Source: Adiantum capillus-veneris (Eukaryota; Streptophyta; Polypodiopsida; Polypodiales; Pteridaceae). From it: DNA of 64,000 bases. The DNA lies in the NCBI GenBank assembly GCA_014529385.2, contig CM043961.1, positions 12,802,978 to 12,866,977 on the forward strand. The letters are read 5' to 3'. The notes under the pieces are model-generated. The model had not been told where the DNA came from. It made no database searches and saw only the letters and a program-made list of their open reading frames with translations. The stretch's first letter is position 1. The number at the start of each line of letters is the position of its first letter. The position numbers and the translations under genes are program-made. Shown here piece by piece: positions 21,954 to 34,318 of the stretch.

Positions 21954-23634
21954 ATGAATATAATATCTAGCTTTACCAAATGATTTTCTCATATTAAACT
22001 GATCATTTAATATGGGAAGATAAAAGGGGAACAAGATTTAGGATATAAATATGTGCTTCTAGACCTATCTCAACAGGGGACTAAAAGGAGAAATGTTTGC
22101 ATCTCAGTAGGGGTCCAAAAGGAGATGGTCTACGAAAGAGCAATGTGCAATAAGTGCTTCTAGACTTATCTCAGTAGGGGACCAAGAGGAGAGATGGTTA
22201 CATCTCAATATGGGTCCAAAAGGAGGTAGTCTATCAAATAGCAATGTGCATCTAATGGAGCTTAAAAGACCTTAGGGTTAGCTTCATTAAAGACCTCCAA
22301 AGGTTAGTGTTAAAATTCCTTAGACCTTGGGCAAGCTAGGGCTGTGCTTGAGGTGGGAACACAGCCCAAGCTTGAGGTGCTTGTCATGCTCGGTGACTAA
22401 GGTGCTTGAGGTGCTTGTCATGCTTGGTGAGTAAGGTGCTTGAGGTGCTTGAGGTGCTTGCCGACTAAGGTGCTTGAGGTGCTTCTCATGCTTAATAAGG
22501 AAGGTGCTTGAGAAGCTTCCCATGCATGGGAGGTCAGGTTCTTGAGTCAAAAAGAGACCCTACAAAGGAGGGGGAAAGACCCAAAGTTAGGGGAATCTTT
22601 GACTTAACCTCCCACTCACCCAAAGGGCACCCCCTTTCTCAAGGGGCACATGGACACATGTCAATCTCTCCATATGCTTAGCCACATGGTGTGATTGAAT
22701 CCTATTGGATTAACTAAAGAGGGGTTCAATGAGCTTCTAGTTCTAGAGATTTTCAAGCTCTCTCTCTCTCAAAGAGGTAAGGAGGATACTTGTCCTAATG
22801 CTACCCATGTTGCTTGAAATGCATTATGCATGTGATTGGCTAGGCTTAGATGGGTCCAATGACCTTCAAGCTTGAGCTACAAGGAGGGGTTGACCAAGGC
22901 AAGCAAGGGGTGTGCTTGGGGGTATACACCCTCTCGCACACTCATTTTTCACACATTCTCACTTGGTGAAAGTGGAATAACTCTATCTATTTTTCCAAGC
23001 TTGTTGAGAAGCTGAGAGCCTACACCAACACTCTTGGCTATGGAATGCAAATCCAACCAAGATCCATGCTTCAATGCTTAAGCTTGCCATCTTCATGACT
23101 ATGCTATTATGTATGCTAGCAAGAAGAGTGATGATAAGTGAGGAACTATTTCTTTCTCCTATGCAATATTTCTACTTCCTCTTCCCTACCCTCATTCCCT
23201 GCTAGCTCTCTCCACCTTCGAAGGTGTTTGAGGCCTTGGGACTGAGGCCGAGGATGGTTAATGCTTTTTACAAAGTCTATGTTATGCTCGTGATGCATGA
23301 AGTTTTCCGTCTTCATAGCATCACCAAGGTCACAAGAAACACAAAGATTGTATTATACCAAGTCTCTCTTGATGGGAGAATCTATAATACAAAAGCCTAT
23401 TGGAGGGGGGACCGGCTCCACATAAATCCCGTCCTTAAATGTTGTCAAGTTCTCTAATCCCTCTCTCTCTCTCTTGTAAAAGTATTGTTTATGCCAAGTT
23501 AATTAAGTATAATGGTTATGCTGCTACCTCTAATTAAGTTCACCCTCTATGTTCTCAAAGTAGTCTGACAAAAATTCTCTCTTTAATTCTCCTAATTCCG
23601 CTATTCTCAAAGTTCATAGGCCATTTTCATTACA
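21954..23634 (+). repeat. Element G full-length LTR (~1.68 kb)
   Basis: Corresponds along its whole length to the E 5' LTR (49381-51084), ending CATTTTCATTACA. Its first bases are modified at the junction. It contains the family's internal minisatellite (22340-22520, unit around GGTGCTTGAGGTGCTTGTCATGC). No ORF in it looks real. Immediately beyond it lie dinucleotide repeats. Confidence 0.8.
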
Positions 23635-24600
<966 letters not shown>

Positions 24601-24716
24601 GAATGCTAAAATGACACGTGGAGACTAAATGAGGGAGACAGCAGCAAAGGTATGTAATGGGCATAGGACATGGTAGTGAGATCAAGGGAGTGAGTGAAAT
24701 AAAGGGCGGATACAAT

Positions 24717-24719
<3 letters not shown>

Positions 24720-24749
<30 letters not shown>

Positions 24750-25240
24750 GGAGTTAGCGAGAAAGAGGTGCAGAGCCACGGAAAGGAAGAGAGAGAAGGA
24801 GAGTGGAGAGTAGAGTATAGGGAGGATGCGATCGGATTAGTGGAGATGGTGGAAGAGGAGAGGGTGGAGGAGGACTAGTTGTCTTAAGTAGCCAAAGAGG
24901 GCGGCAATAGTGGTGGCCAAGGGTAGAGGGGACGGGTGGAGGTGGTGGAAGAGGAGAGGTCTGAGGACAAGTGTGTGGTGGAGAAGAGCAGCGAAGGAGG
25001 TGAGAAAGAGGTGTGAAGGCACAGAGAGGAAGAGAGAGCAGGAGAGTCGAGAGTATAGGGTAGGAGGTTGAGAGGGGATAGGTGGAGGTGGTGGAGGAGG
25101 AGCGGGTGGCTTAAGTAGCCAAGGAGGGTGGCAATAGTAGTGCCCAAGGAGGTGGAGGAGGAGGAGAGGGTGCAGGAGAAGAATTGGTGGCTTTGGTGGC
25201 CAATGAGGGCGAAAATGGTGATGCACTGCTGGCCCCCCTC
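24720..25240. repeat. GA-rich minisatellite, two ~245-bp units plus partial
   Basis: Blocks beginning GAGAAAGAGGTG at about 24758 and 25000 share the order 'ggaagagagag-aggagagt', 'agagtatagggaggat', 'ggtggaggtggtgga', 'cttaagtagccaa(a/g)gagggcggcaatagt'. A third partial copy follows to 25240. A run of 13 G lies near 24740. Long frames on either strand are compositional and not genes. Confidence 0.75.
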
Positions 25241-25334
25241 CAAAAAACAAAAGCTCGTTTCATATCCTAACTCTAGAGAAAACACCCACATTTTCATCCC
25301 TACTCATAAAAGACACAGTTCGTGCAACAAAATA

Positions 25335-25655
25335 ATTACCATTCCAACAAATCCCAAATTAACTAGAGGATTGCACTCCACAATAAGCTTTGACAAATGC
25401 ATTATTTTTTAGCTATGCACAAAAAACTTGGATATTCTAAATGTTTTAGTTAATGGTACATAAGGGGAGTACAAAAATTTTACAAAAACAATGAACAAAA
25501 CAATACTGTGGGATCATTTTTCAAACCCCGCCATTGGAAAGAAAAAACACTACAAAACTCAAGCATTGTACTCATCAACCATTAGCAAATAAGGACTCCA
25601 ATAGAACGTGTGGTATGTGAATTTCACGTCAAATAATCTACTTGAACACAATTTC
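25335..25655 (+). pseudogene. Helitron-type (Pif1-like) helicase fragment, left part
   Basis: The plus frame reads a GL-x-ST-x-SF segment, then LCTKNLDILNVLVNGT. This corresponds to the R-N-L-D....G-L-V-N-G-T-x-G motif of Pif1/Helitron helicases, followed by a SNPAIGKK segment like the usual V-x-F-x-(N/D)P stretch. Stops and frameshifts are present. The fragment is cut by copia-B at 25655 and resumes at 30800. Confidence 0.55.
25651..25655. repeat. TSD ATTTC, left copy (copia-B)
   Basis: ATTTC precedes the LTR start at 25656 and follows the other LTR at 30795-30799. Confidence 0.9.
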
Positions 25656-25882
25656 TGTTGGAATAAGGGTTGCCGAGAAATGCACATAGCTTGGAGAAGA
25701 CAAAGGAAGCTCAAGGCACACAATAGAGAGTGTGTTACTTAGTGTGCAATGGAAAGATAGATAGCCCTAGAGTGATGGGCGTATATACAATGCTCGGGGG
25801 CAAAACCCTCCTAAAGAGGGAAAAAATGCCCCGGCGGTCATAGTGTGTTCACACACATCACTACCACATGTATATGGTAACA
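25656..25882 (-). repeat. Copia-B 3' LTR
   Basis: Starts TGTTGGAATAAGGG and ends GGTAACA, followed by AATCCCCCCTGG, the complement of the polypurine tract. Confidence 0.92.
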
Positions 25883-25957
25883 AATCCCCCCTGGCGTGAT
25901 GCGGTGAACGACAGCTGGCACATGAGTAAAGGAAAGTGCCATGCCCTGAGGACATGA

Positions 25958-28700
25958 TCAGTCCACAAACGGGAGTAAGCCCACAGCTTTGCGGAAAGCT
26001 TCAAGATTCTCACGAGACAATGCCTTTGTGAAAACATCTGCAAGGTTGTCCTATGTTGGCACATAGGCCAAGATGATCTCTCCTGCTGAGAGCCTCTCCC
26101 TGACATAATGGTAATGCACCTCAATGTGCTTTGTGCGAGCATGAAAAGTTGGGTTCCTCGCAACTACCAATGTGCTCTGACTATCAATGTAGATAGTGTT
26201 GGCAGTATCCTATCCAACACCCAATCAGCCATAAGGCATCTGAGCCATACACACTCAACCGTAGCTGTGAAGACTGCCCTGTACTCAGCCTCACAACTCG
26301 AAGTGGCCACAGTAGGTTGCTTCTTGCTCAACCATGATATACATGAACTACCAAGCATGAAACAAAAACCACTTGTGGACACTCACGTGTCAAAACAACC
26401 AGCCCAATCTGAGTCCAAAAAAGCATGTAGTCTGGCGGAAATGATCCCCCTTGCGATAAACAAGCCAAGATGTAAAGTGCCACTAAGGTAGCGGAAAATC
26501 CTCTTGACAGCCTGCCAATGCTTAGACCCTGGGCTATGCATAAATCTGCTTACCTGTGAGACAACAAGCTGAATATCTGGCCTCGTGTTGCATACATAAA
26601 TGAGGCAGCCAACAGCAGTTTGATAAAGAGTGACATCAATAGGATCGCCAGCATCATGTACACTCAACTTCAAACCTATTTCCATGGGAGTGGCAATAGG
26701 TCTGCAATCCTCAAGTCCAAACTTACATAGCAATGTCTCTATGTAACTTTTTTGACACAAGGCAATACCACCATCACACTGCTTAAACTATATACCCAAG
26801 GAATGATACAACAGCCCCAAATCTTTCATCTTGAAAGTAGCATTCAAATCAGCCTTAAATTCAGCAATATGTCTCTCATTTGGTCCAGTGATCAGCAAAT
26901 CATCGACATAAGGAACCACAATGAGAAGTACATCACCCTCACGCTTTACATACGATGTGCTTTTTGTTGGACTGTTACGAAAGCCTCGCTTGAACAAATG
27001 AGTGTCAACTTTCTTATACCAAGCACGAGGAGATTGCTTCAACCCATACAAATCCTTCTTACATCTGCACACTTTGTCCTCTTGTCCTTTTATGACAAAA
27101 CCATAAGGTTGCGTTACATAAACTTTCTCAAATATGTCACCATTCAAGAAAGCAGTAACAATGTCTGATTGATGTACATCCCAACCAAAATCAGCTGCCA
27201 ATGCACATAGAAAACGCACAGTAGTCATACGACAAGTGGGAGCAAAAGTATCTTCATAATCTATGCTTTTTTGTTGTGCATAACCCTTTGCAACAAGTCG
27301 AGCCTTATGGCAATCGATCTCACCATCCGGCTTGCGTTTCAACTTGTAAAGCCACTTTGTACCAATGGCCTTTTTCCTAGGAGGCAAACCACATAAAGTC
27401 CATGTGTCATTTTCTATAAGTGAATCATATTTTGATTGCATGGCAGCCATCCAATTTTTTGAATTATGTGCTTCAACAAAAGACAGAGGCTCCTCAACAT
27501 GTAAGCTACACACAGCTAAAGCATAACAATTTGATGCATAAGATGCATGGTGAGAGCCTGAACGAGTACGACTAGACAAAGGTGCATCCAATTTATTGTC
27601 ACGCTAAGTGTGCACCAGCCATTTTGGCATACCTCTAGCCTGCTCATTTTCAACCCTTTTCATCATCAAGCACATCATGTACATCTGCATCAGTAATAGC
27701 CTGATCTGTAAAATTTTTAAAAACCCCCATAGGGTGTACATTTTCCTCATTGGAACTTACATTTGTATTTCCACCACCAAAAAGAGGCAACAAAGTGTCA
27801 TAAATATCCTCTGAGCTTACATTACTGTCTCTAGTGACAACAAGGGCTGAACAGAATCTTCCACAAACACTACATCCCGTGAAACCAGAATACGTTTTGT
27901 TTGCAGATGATACAACCTCTAACCTTTTCTTTCAGCACTATAACCAACAAAAATGCATTTGATAGCCTTATCATCCAATTTTATGCGTTGTGTTTGTGGC
28001 ACCAAAGCATATGCCAAACAGCCAAAAACACGCATGTGCTCAATAGAAGGCTTTCTATCATGCCATGCTTCATATGGAGTAATAGACAGCAAAGCTTTTG
28101 TAGGAAACCTGTTTAGTACATAAGTGGCACACATGATGGACTCAAGCCAAAAAGAATGCGGCAAAGCTTGACTTTGACCATACATCGTGCCATTTTCGTA
28201 AGTGACCTGTTTTTCCTCTCAACACCATTTTGCTGAGGTGTATAAGGCACTGTAGATTGGTGTTTTATCCCACGACTAGCCAAAAATGCATTTAAATTCA
28301 TGAGACATATACTCCCTCCCTCGATCAGAACAGAGGGTGCCCATAGTACATTTGAAGACATTTTCAGCCGTAGCCAGAAATTGTTTGAAGCACAAAAAAA
28401 CTTCGGACTTTGCTCTAAGCGGAAATACCCATGCGTGCCTGGAGTAATCATCAATGAAAGTCACGAATTAAAGGTAATTGCCGAAGGACGTAGTTTGCAT
28501 GGGCCCACAAACATCACTATGCAGCTGCAACTTGCAGCAGCAGGTGGCTCGAACTAAACCATCCTTTGGAAACTTAGAACGTTGTATCTTACCCAAAATA
28601 CAGCCTTCACAAACATGTTTGACAGGTGCTTTAAGAGGCGGCAAAGAAGCAACCATATAAGATTTCTGCAAATGCAGCAAACTGGCAAAATTCAGATGAC
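25958..28700 (-). pseudogene. Copia-B pol: integrase, RT, RNase H
   Basis: RT spans about 26788-27591 as one open frame (DIVTAFLNGDI, YGLKQSPRAWY, YVDDLLITG) but ends at the amber codon GI-stop-FKQ. RNase H (CISWLSKKQP, SSCEAEYRA) is frameshifted near 26163-26222, with DSQS read in place of the stop in copia-1. Integrase (27900-28470) has several small indels, including loss of A-E in the GVAERKN motif. Ends at FVD-type sequence, 25958. Confidence 0.85.
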
Positions 28701-30206
28701 CAATATGTGCATGCCAAAGTTTTGCATCTCAAGTAGCCCTTGAATTTGCAACAGCATTCGCAAAATTTTATCCACATTTGTCATACAAAGTGATCTTATA
28801 CAGCCCACGGCACAAAAGGCCAATGCAACAATTTCATGACCAAAACTAAGATCATGAACTGTACATCTATCATCCACAAATTTGACTACAAGTCCAAGTC
28901 TAGCAAGTGCAGATACAGGCAAGAGATTCTTCTTGATCCCAAGTACATAAAGTGCATCAACAAGTGTGAAAGAACAGTCATTAGCAGCAGTAAGCACAAT
29001 CTTTCCAACTCCCTGAACCGGATAAGAGGCATTGTTGCACAAGTGACTGAATTCCCATGAGGGACATACTCAAGAGAGGTGAACAATTCACGATGTGAGG
29101 TAATGTGCTTTGTAGCACCACTGTCAAAATACCACACATGTGAATCTGCAACAACTGACAAGCATGCATAATGGACAGCAAGATTGTAAGTGCACTCTGC
29201 ACTAAAAGCCCATTCTACATCAACATCAGCAACACACTCTCCTTTCACAAAAGACTCAACAATGGCTGCATTTGTAGTGGAACCAGCATTTGCAATGGAA
29301 CCACCCTCTTTCTTCTTAGCCTCTTTGGCCTTCAACTTAGAACACTGCTTGATCAAGTGAGCATTAGCTTTACAATAATGGAAACGCATCTTCTTTTTGC
29401 CCTTATTACCAAAATTTCCAAACGAATTGCTGCCAGGGAAGCATTAGAAATAGAAGTTTTGCCACTCGCAGCCAACCATAAGAAGTGGCTGCATTGCTGT
29501 TACCACCCTTTCTTTGAGAAGCAATAAAAGCCTGTTCAACTGCAAGCTATCTAGTCTTGTTTTTTCTGGAAAGTGACTCTTGCAACAGCAATTTGCATAA
29601 TGCATCAAACTTGACAACTTCAGGTTTCCCTTGGGTCATAACTCTCCAAGTACTAGCAACATTCTGGTAAGAATCTGGTAAGGCATCAAGAATAGTCTAC
29701 ACAAGGGAACTGTCTTAAATGACTTCACCTGCAGAAATAAGTTGCTCATTGATATCCTTGACACTAGCAAGGAAAGTGTCCATATCATCTTCCTCATGCA
29801 TAATCTTTGACTCCGGCTCTTTACACAGCAAAGCAATTTTAGCCTCATTGCGACTTGCATAAAGACCAGCCAAAATATCCCAAGCCTGTTTTGCAGATTT
29901 TGTTGAGCGGATGTGAGGAACAATGGTGCGTTTCACAGAAAATGCAATCAATGCATGAGCCTGCGCATCCTTTACATCCCAACGAGCTTGTTCTGTCGTA
30001 GGCAAAACAACTCTAATAGCAGCAAGACCTGCAACATCACCTACATCCTCAGAACCAGGATGTACATCAATGCCCTACACAATATTCCAGACACCCTTTG
30101 ACACAAGAACATGTTGCATCATATAAGCCCACATAGAGTAATTGTCCCCATCCAACCAGGCCTCAGCAGCAAACATCTTGAAGACATCTGTGTTGTTGTC
30201 AGCCAT
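28700..30206 (-). pseudogene. Copia-B gag and protease
   Basis: Starts at ATG 30206 (MADNNTDVFKMFAAE). Gag is split by indels. The zinc knuckle is altered at its last spacing region (HYCKANAHLIKQC), and the protease keeps WYFDSGATKH. Sequence between 29400 and 29530 has lost bases relative to copia-C, breaking the basic region after gag. Confidence 0.82.
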
Positions 30207-30553
30207 GGTAAATGCTGCCCCTGATTTGAAAACTACCCAAAAATAGGAGAAACGGAGCGGGAACAACACGTGCTATATAGCACAAACCGTAGAAGATTGT
30301 AAGACACCTTTTATGCAAAAAACAGCACTGCCAAAAATTTGCACAAAATGAAGAGATAGCCTGTGCAGCACTGCCTGTAGTGGAAACGGTGGCCAAAATG
30401 AGCCCGAATTAGAAATCTGAGCAAACTCAGCCTTACGAGCTATCCCAAAATATTTGTCAACCTGCAAACGCTCTCCAAACCTCACTGTAATCGGAGAAAG
30501 TGAGCACGCGTGTACTGGAGCAGCTGGCAACTAAGGTCGGGATGATGCAACCT

Positions 30554-30565
30554 GCTCTGATACTA
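30554..30565 (-). other. Copia-B primer-binding site (mutated)
   Basis: Minus strand TAGTATCAGAGC, one base off the iMet complement TGGTATCAGAGC kept in copia-1 and C. Confidence 0.8.
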
Positions 30566-30567
30566 AT

Positions 30568-30794
30568 TGTTGGAATTAGGGTTGCAGAGAAACGTACACA
30601 GCTTGGAGAAGACAAAGGAAGCTCAAGGCACACAATAGAGAGTGTGTTACTTAGTGTGCAATGGAAAGATAGATAGCCCTAGAGTGATGGGCGTATATAC
30701 AATGCTCGGGGGAAAAAACCTCCTATAGAGGGAAAAAATGCCCTGGCGGTCCTAGTGTGTTCACACACATCACTACCACATGTATATGATAACA
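30568..30794 (-). repeat. Copia-B 5' LTR
   Basis: 227 bp beginning TGTTGGAATTAGGG and ending GATAACA (G-to-A change near the end), followed by TSD ATTTC. Confidence 0.92.
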
Positions 30795-30799
30795 ATTTC

Positions 30800-30975
30800 A
30801 AGATCACAATTCCTCTTGCAACTAGCTGGTGCACGAAAAATTCACTGTTTGCAAGGACTTACATTGCAAAAATTTCCCTTCAACCCCGCACACATAAGAA
30901 CGCATGGCCTTGTGTACACAACACTATCTCATATGCAAGACCCAACTAATATCTACCTCCTCAAAAGAATATAGT
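30800..30975 (+). pseudogene. Helitron-type helicase fragment, right part (motifs V/VI)
   Basis: The plus frame shows a LLQLAGA..IH.LQGLTLQK segment. This matches the F-P-L...A-W-A-x-T-I-H-K-x-Q-G-L-T-L signature of Pif1/Helitron helicases. It is followed by HGLVYTTLSHMQDPTNIYLL, matching the usual G-x-x-Y-x-A-L-S-R segment with the final arginine changed to histidine. It continues the fragment interrupted by copia-B and leads into an endonuclease-like region. Confidence 0.6.
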
Positions 30976-31129
30976 CTTTTTGTACCAAAATTGACCAAAG
31001 CGTGCTGGAATAATTACACCTTCTACAAGCACAAGCCAAATGGATCTCTACCCAAACATCATTAGAAGCTTTCTCAAACACACATATCATCATTCAATCA
31101 CTCAACATTGTGTCTTTCAATAAACACAT

Positions 31130-31775
31130 AAGAAAGATTATAAAAAAATTTGATTGATGGCATCGCATGTGCTCTGCTTGCAAAAGACAAAACTAACAAG
31201 GAGCTTGCCACATGCCATGTCAAACTCCTTACAACACCAATTTAATGCAAAAATAGGTATTTTAATTCTACGCCAAAAACACTCGTGCACTTGAGTTATG
31301 GGCATATTTCGTGTCCAAGCCGAGAGATATTGCATGCAACCATCAAGATCATGAGTACCAAAATCATCAAAGTGGTCTCCCTTTACAATCCTCCCTCAAT
31401 ACCTCTAACAAATTTAATCAATACATTGACTTCATATCTTTGAACATGGAAATTTCAATCATAATCTTGGGTGGCTTCAACATTGGCATTAGTATCCCAA
31501 ATCCTTCCTTTAATCACCTTATCTTATCACTTAACAAATTTGGCATTAGGCAATCAATAACATATGTTACAACAAACCATGGATCTCCCTTGGACCATGT
31601 ATAGGCTAGCTCCACAATTTGAAACTTGGATAAATTCCATTCACTAGTCAAATCACTACGTCACATACATTGTGTTGCCTTTCACCCACCTTTAACATTG
31701 CCATTCCACATTCCTTCAGCCTTATGCAATTATGTAAGCCATTGTGAGTTTTCATCTTGGTTCAAGCTCTTTAAA
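31130..31775 (+). pseudogene. Endonuclease (EEP/APE-like) domain downstream of helicase: Helentron-like
   Basis: The order of motifs fits an exonuclease-endonuclease-phosphatase fold: VLCLQKTKL (cf. LCLQETKL), then NMEISIIILGGFNI (cf. GDFN, D changed to G), then NHGSPLDHV (cf. S-x-L-D-H-V) and a decayed C-terminus to about 31770. Several stops and frameshifts. It lies about 160 bp after the helicase end on the same strand, as in Helentron/Helitron2 elements, which carry an endonuclease after the helicase. A separate LINE remnant is the alternative. Confidence 0.55.
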
Positions 31776-32424
31776 AAAGAGTAGAGATGGACCATATGAG
31801 GTTGTCTAATGAAATGACTCTTTTACAACCTTAAATACCAAAAAAGATTCCAATAAACCAATACTTCACATTAGATGTATTCTCAACTCCCTTGTTTAGG
31901 GTGGCCTTCTAAGAAGGCTTAATGGCAAGTAGAGAAAAGTTATATTTGGAAAGTAGATGTATGTTAATTTAACAAAGTGTGTATTTGGGACAGTTGGAGA
32001 GAGGGGCATATGATCAAAAGAGCATAGTAGCTTGACACATTGTGATAATTGAGAACCTTTTAGATGTCAAAATGTGCATCTAATTTTTTTTTCTTCAATT
32101 TGGATTGAAGTTTTTTGCATAATATCTGAGAGGGGCTTGGCCTCATTCCTCATTCCTGGCCCCTAGCTCGTCTATGGCCTGCACATCTCCCCTCAAGCTC
32201 TCGAGCTTTCCCTTTCTCTCCATGCTCGTCTCTATAAACCCCCACATTCAATTGCATCGCTCCACTTTTCCACTCAACCATTATCCCCTTTGATAACCTT
32301 CTATCCATGTTCACACTTGCATGGTCCTCACTTGGAATAACCCCCAAGCTAGCATGTTTGATCTACAAGCTTCTCGGCCAACCCAACCGGCCCTCATAAC
32401 TGTGAACTTCATTGTCGTTTAACA
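31776..32424 (-). repeat. Probable 3' LTR of element I (left end not located)
   Basis: On the minus strand a purine tract GGGGGAGAGAA (32425-32435) is followed directly by TGTTAAACGACAATG, the expected polypurine-tract/LTR-start arrangement just after the element I chromodomain. The left limit is not visible, so 31776 is only the end of the Helentron-like sequence. I see no gene in this stretch. Confidence 0.45.
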
Positions 32425-32435
32425 TTCTCTCCCCC

Positions 32436-34012
32436 TTCAACAAGTTCACTTTCGTCAATGAGAAATGTAGGTAAGTGTCGAAGAACAAAGTCCTAATGCT
32501 CCCAAGTAGCACCAATAAGTGGAAGACCTTTTTAGGCACCTAGAAATTCTTGGCGGATATGATTTCTCAACCATTTCTCTCTCCTATCTAGTATCTTGTC
32601 TAGACTATGGTCATACTCTACTAACTCCTGTAAAAGAACAATTCCATCAATTAATATGATTTTTTGAAATAATTATTTTCAATTTACTAACATGACACAA
32701 CTAGATGAAATCGAAACTATGGAGGTAACTCCAGTTGATAGGCTACATCACGAAGCTTTTTACTAATCTTCCAAGAACCACAGTATCTTGGTGAAAGCTT
32801 GTGACATCTATTGGTCGACAAAGAAGTAGACTTTGAAGGAACTTGGAGAAACACTCGTTCTCCTTCTTTGGAAGTCCTAAAGAAACTCTTCTCATCTACG
32901 TAAATTTTAGCCTATTAGCTGCTTGTTGAATCCTTTTCTGGCTAAAGTTACCATATCTTACATTTTGGCAAGAAAACTTACGGCAACAAGGAAACTAGTA
33001 TGAGAACCTAAAATTGTTGGATCTATAGGGGTCATACCATAATTCATTTCAAATGGTGTGAATCATGTAGCTCGATGTGGATGACTATTATAAGCAAATC
33101 CCACCAAGGGAACATATGTGTCCCAATCTATTTGTCTGTCAGACACGTAGGCTCTTAAACATATCTTCTAAAATTTGGTTCCCCTCTCCATCTGACCATA
33201 GGACTTGGGGTGACCACTACTACTCATATGAAAAGTGACAATCAATTTAGCGAACACTTACCGTCAAAAATGTCATGTGAATTTTGATCCCTATCAAATA
33301 ATTATGGATTGAGGTAATCCATGAAGTCAAAAAATACTCTAAATAAATAAATTTGCGACTTGTGGACCTCCATAGTCTCTACGGTAGGAATAAAATGAGC
33401 CATTTTCTCAGACAATCAACCACTACCAAAATAGAGTCCTTGGCTCTTTGAGTTTTTGGTAGTGCCACTATGAAATCCATAGAAATGCTTTACCAATTAT
33501 TTCAAAATCTGTAATGGTTGTAACAACCCAAGTGCCTTAACTCTGTTTGCTTTGGTAACTTGACACTAAAAATATTTAGAGACATATTTGTGGACTTCTC
33601 ACTTGAAATTGGGGCACCAAAATGTCTGCTTAACTAATTATAAAGTCTTGTATATGCTGAAATGGCCCACGCAAGGGCTATCATGGAATCATGCAAAATT
33701 GCTCTGACTCCCGTGTACAAAGAACATAAATCTTCCATTTAAGAAATGCATTTCCACGTAGAAATTCAAAAATGGACTTGGTTGAGGGCTACTCCATGAA
33801 GTAAAAAAAGTTGCATCATTTAGAGCAATAAATTGTAGATTGATCTTAGAACTTATTGATTGCAAATAAGGGTCTTCTTGTTGCGCTTCCTTAATTCCTT
33901 CAAGCAAATTTTTCTCTAGTATAATAAGATTCATATTGTTCATAATGCGAGATAATGCATCGAACAATAGTATCCTTGCCCTTTTTGTACATAATTTCCA
34001 TGTGAAATTTTG
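32436..34012 (-). pseudogene. Element I integrase and chromodomain
   Basis: Reading leftwards on the minus strand: the RNase H-integrase linker (33689-33967, MFDALSRIMNNMNLI), zinc-binding residues (GHFSIYKT...VKQTFWCPNFK...CQVTKANR), the integrase core (MAHFIPTVETMEV...) and a chromodomain-type end (REKWLRN...IRQEFL.A.KGLP..GATWEH) at about 32460-32600. Stops and shifts are frequent. Chromodomains of this group guide insertion into heterochromatin. Copia-C separates this from the RNase H and RT at 39.2-40.4 kb. Confidence 0.75.
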
Positions 34013-34017
34013 CCATC
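34013..34017. repeat. TSD CCATC, left copy (copia-C)
   Basis: CCATC abuts the LTR at 34018 and is repeated at 39174-39178. The same CCATC is also present at 5232-5236 inside copia-1. Confidence 0.92.
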
Positions 34018-34243
34018 TGTTGGAATTAGGGTTGCAGAGAAACGCACACAGCTTGGAGAAGACGAAGGAAGCTCAAGGCACACAATAGAGAGTGTGTTAC
34101 TTAGTGTGCAATGGAAAGATAGATAGCCCTAGAGTGATGGGCGTATATACAATGCTCGGGGGCAAAACCCTCCTAAAGAGGGAAAAATGCCCCGGCGGTC
34201 ATAGTGTGTTCACACACATCACTACCACATGTATATGGTAACA
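34018..34243 (-). repeat. Copia-C 3' LTR
   Basis: TGTTGGAATT...GGTAACA, 226 bp, one A fewer in an A-run than its transplanted copy at 5237-5463. Followed by the polypurine complement AATCCCCCCTGG. Confidence 0.93.
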
Positions 34244-34318
34244 AATCCCCCCTGGCGTGATGCGGTGAACGACAGCTGGCACATGAGTAAAGGAAAGTGC
34301 CATGCCCTGAGGACATGA

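Larger units (their letters stand above)
25656..30794 (-). mobile_element. Copia-B: 5.14-kb Ty1/copia element, same family as copia-1 and C
   Basis: Complete in structure: two 227-bp LTRs, TSD ATTTC, primer site, gag, protease, integrase, RT, RNase H. The LTRs differ at roughly 11 sites by hand (~5%), making it the oldest of the three by that measure. The coding region is more decayed than in copia-C, with many small indels in gag and integrase. It lacks the linker amber codon found after SENVTD in copia-1 and C but has the RT amber codon and the one before RDNK. Confidence 0.92.

Noticed and set aside
24837-25297. 137-residue proline/leucine-rich minus-strand frames
   Set aside because: They translate the GA-rich minisatellite; composition and overlap in two frames explain them.
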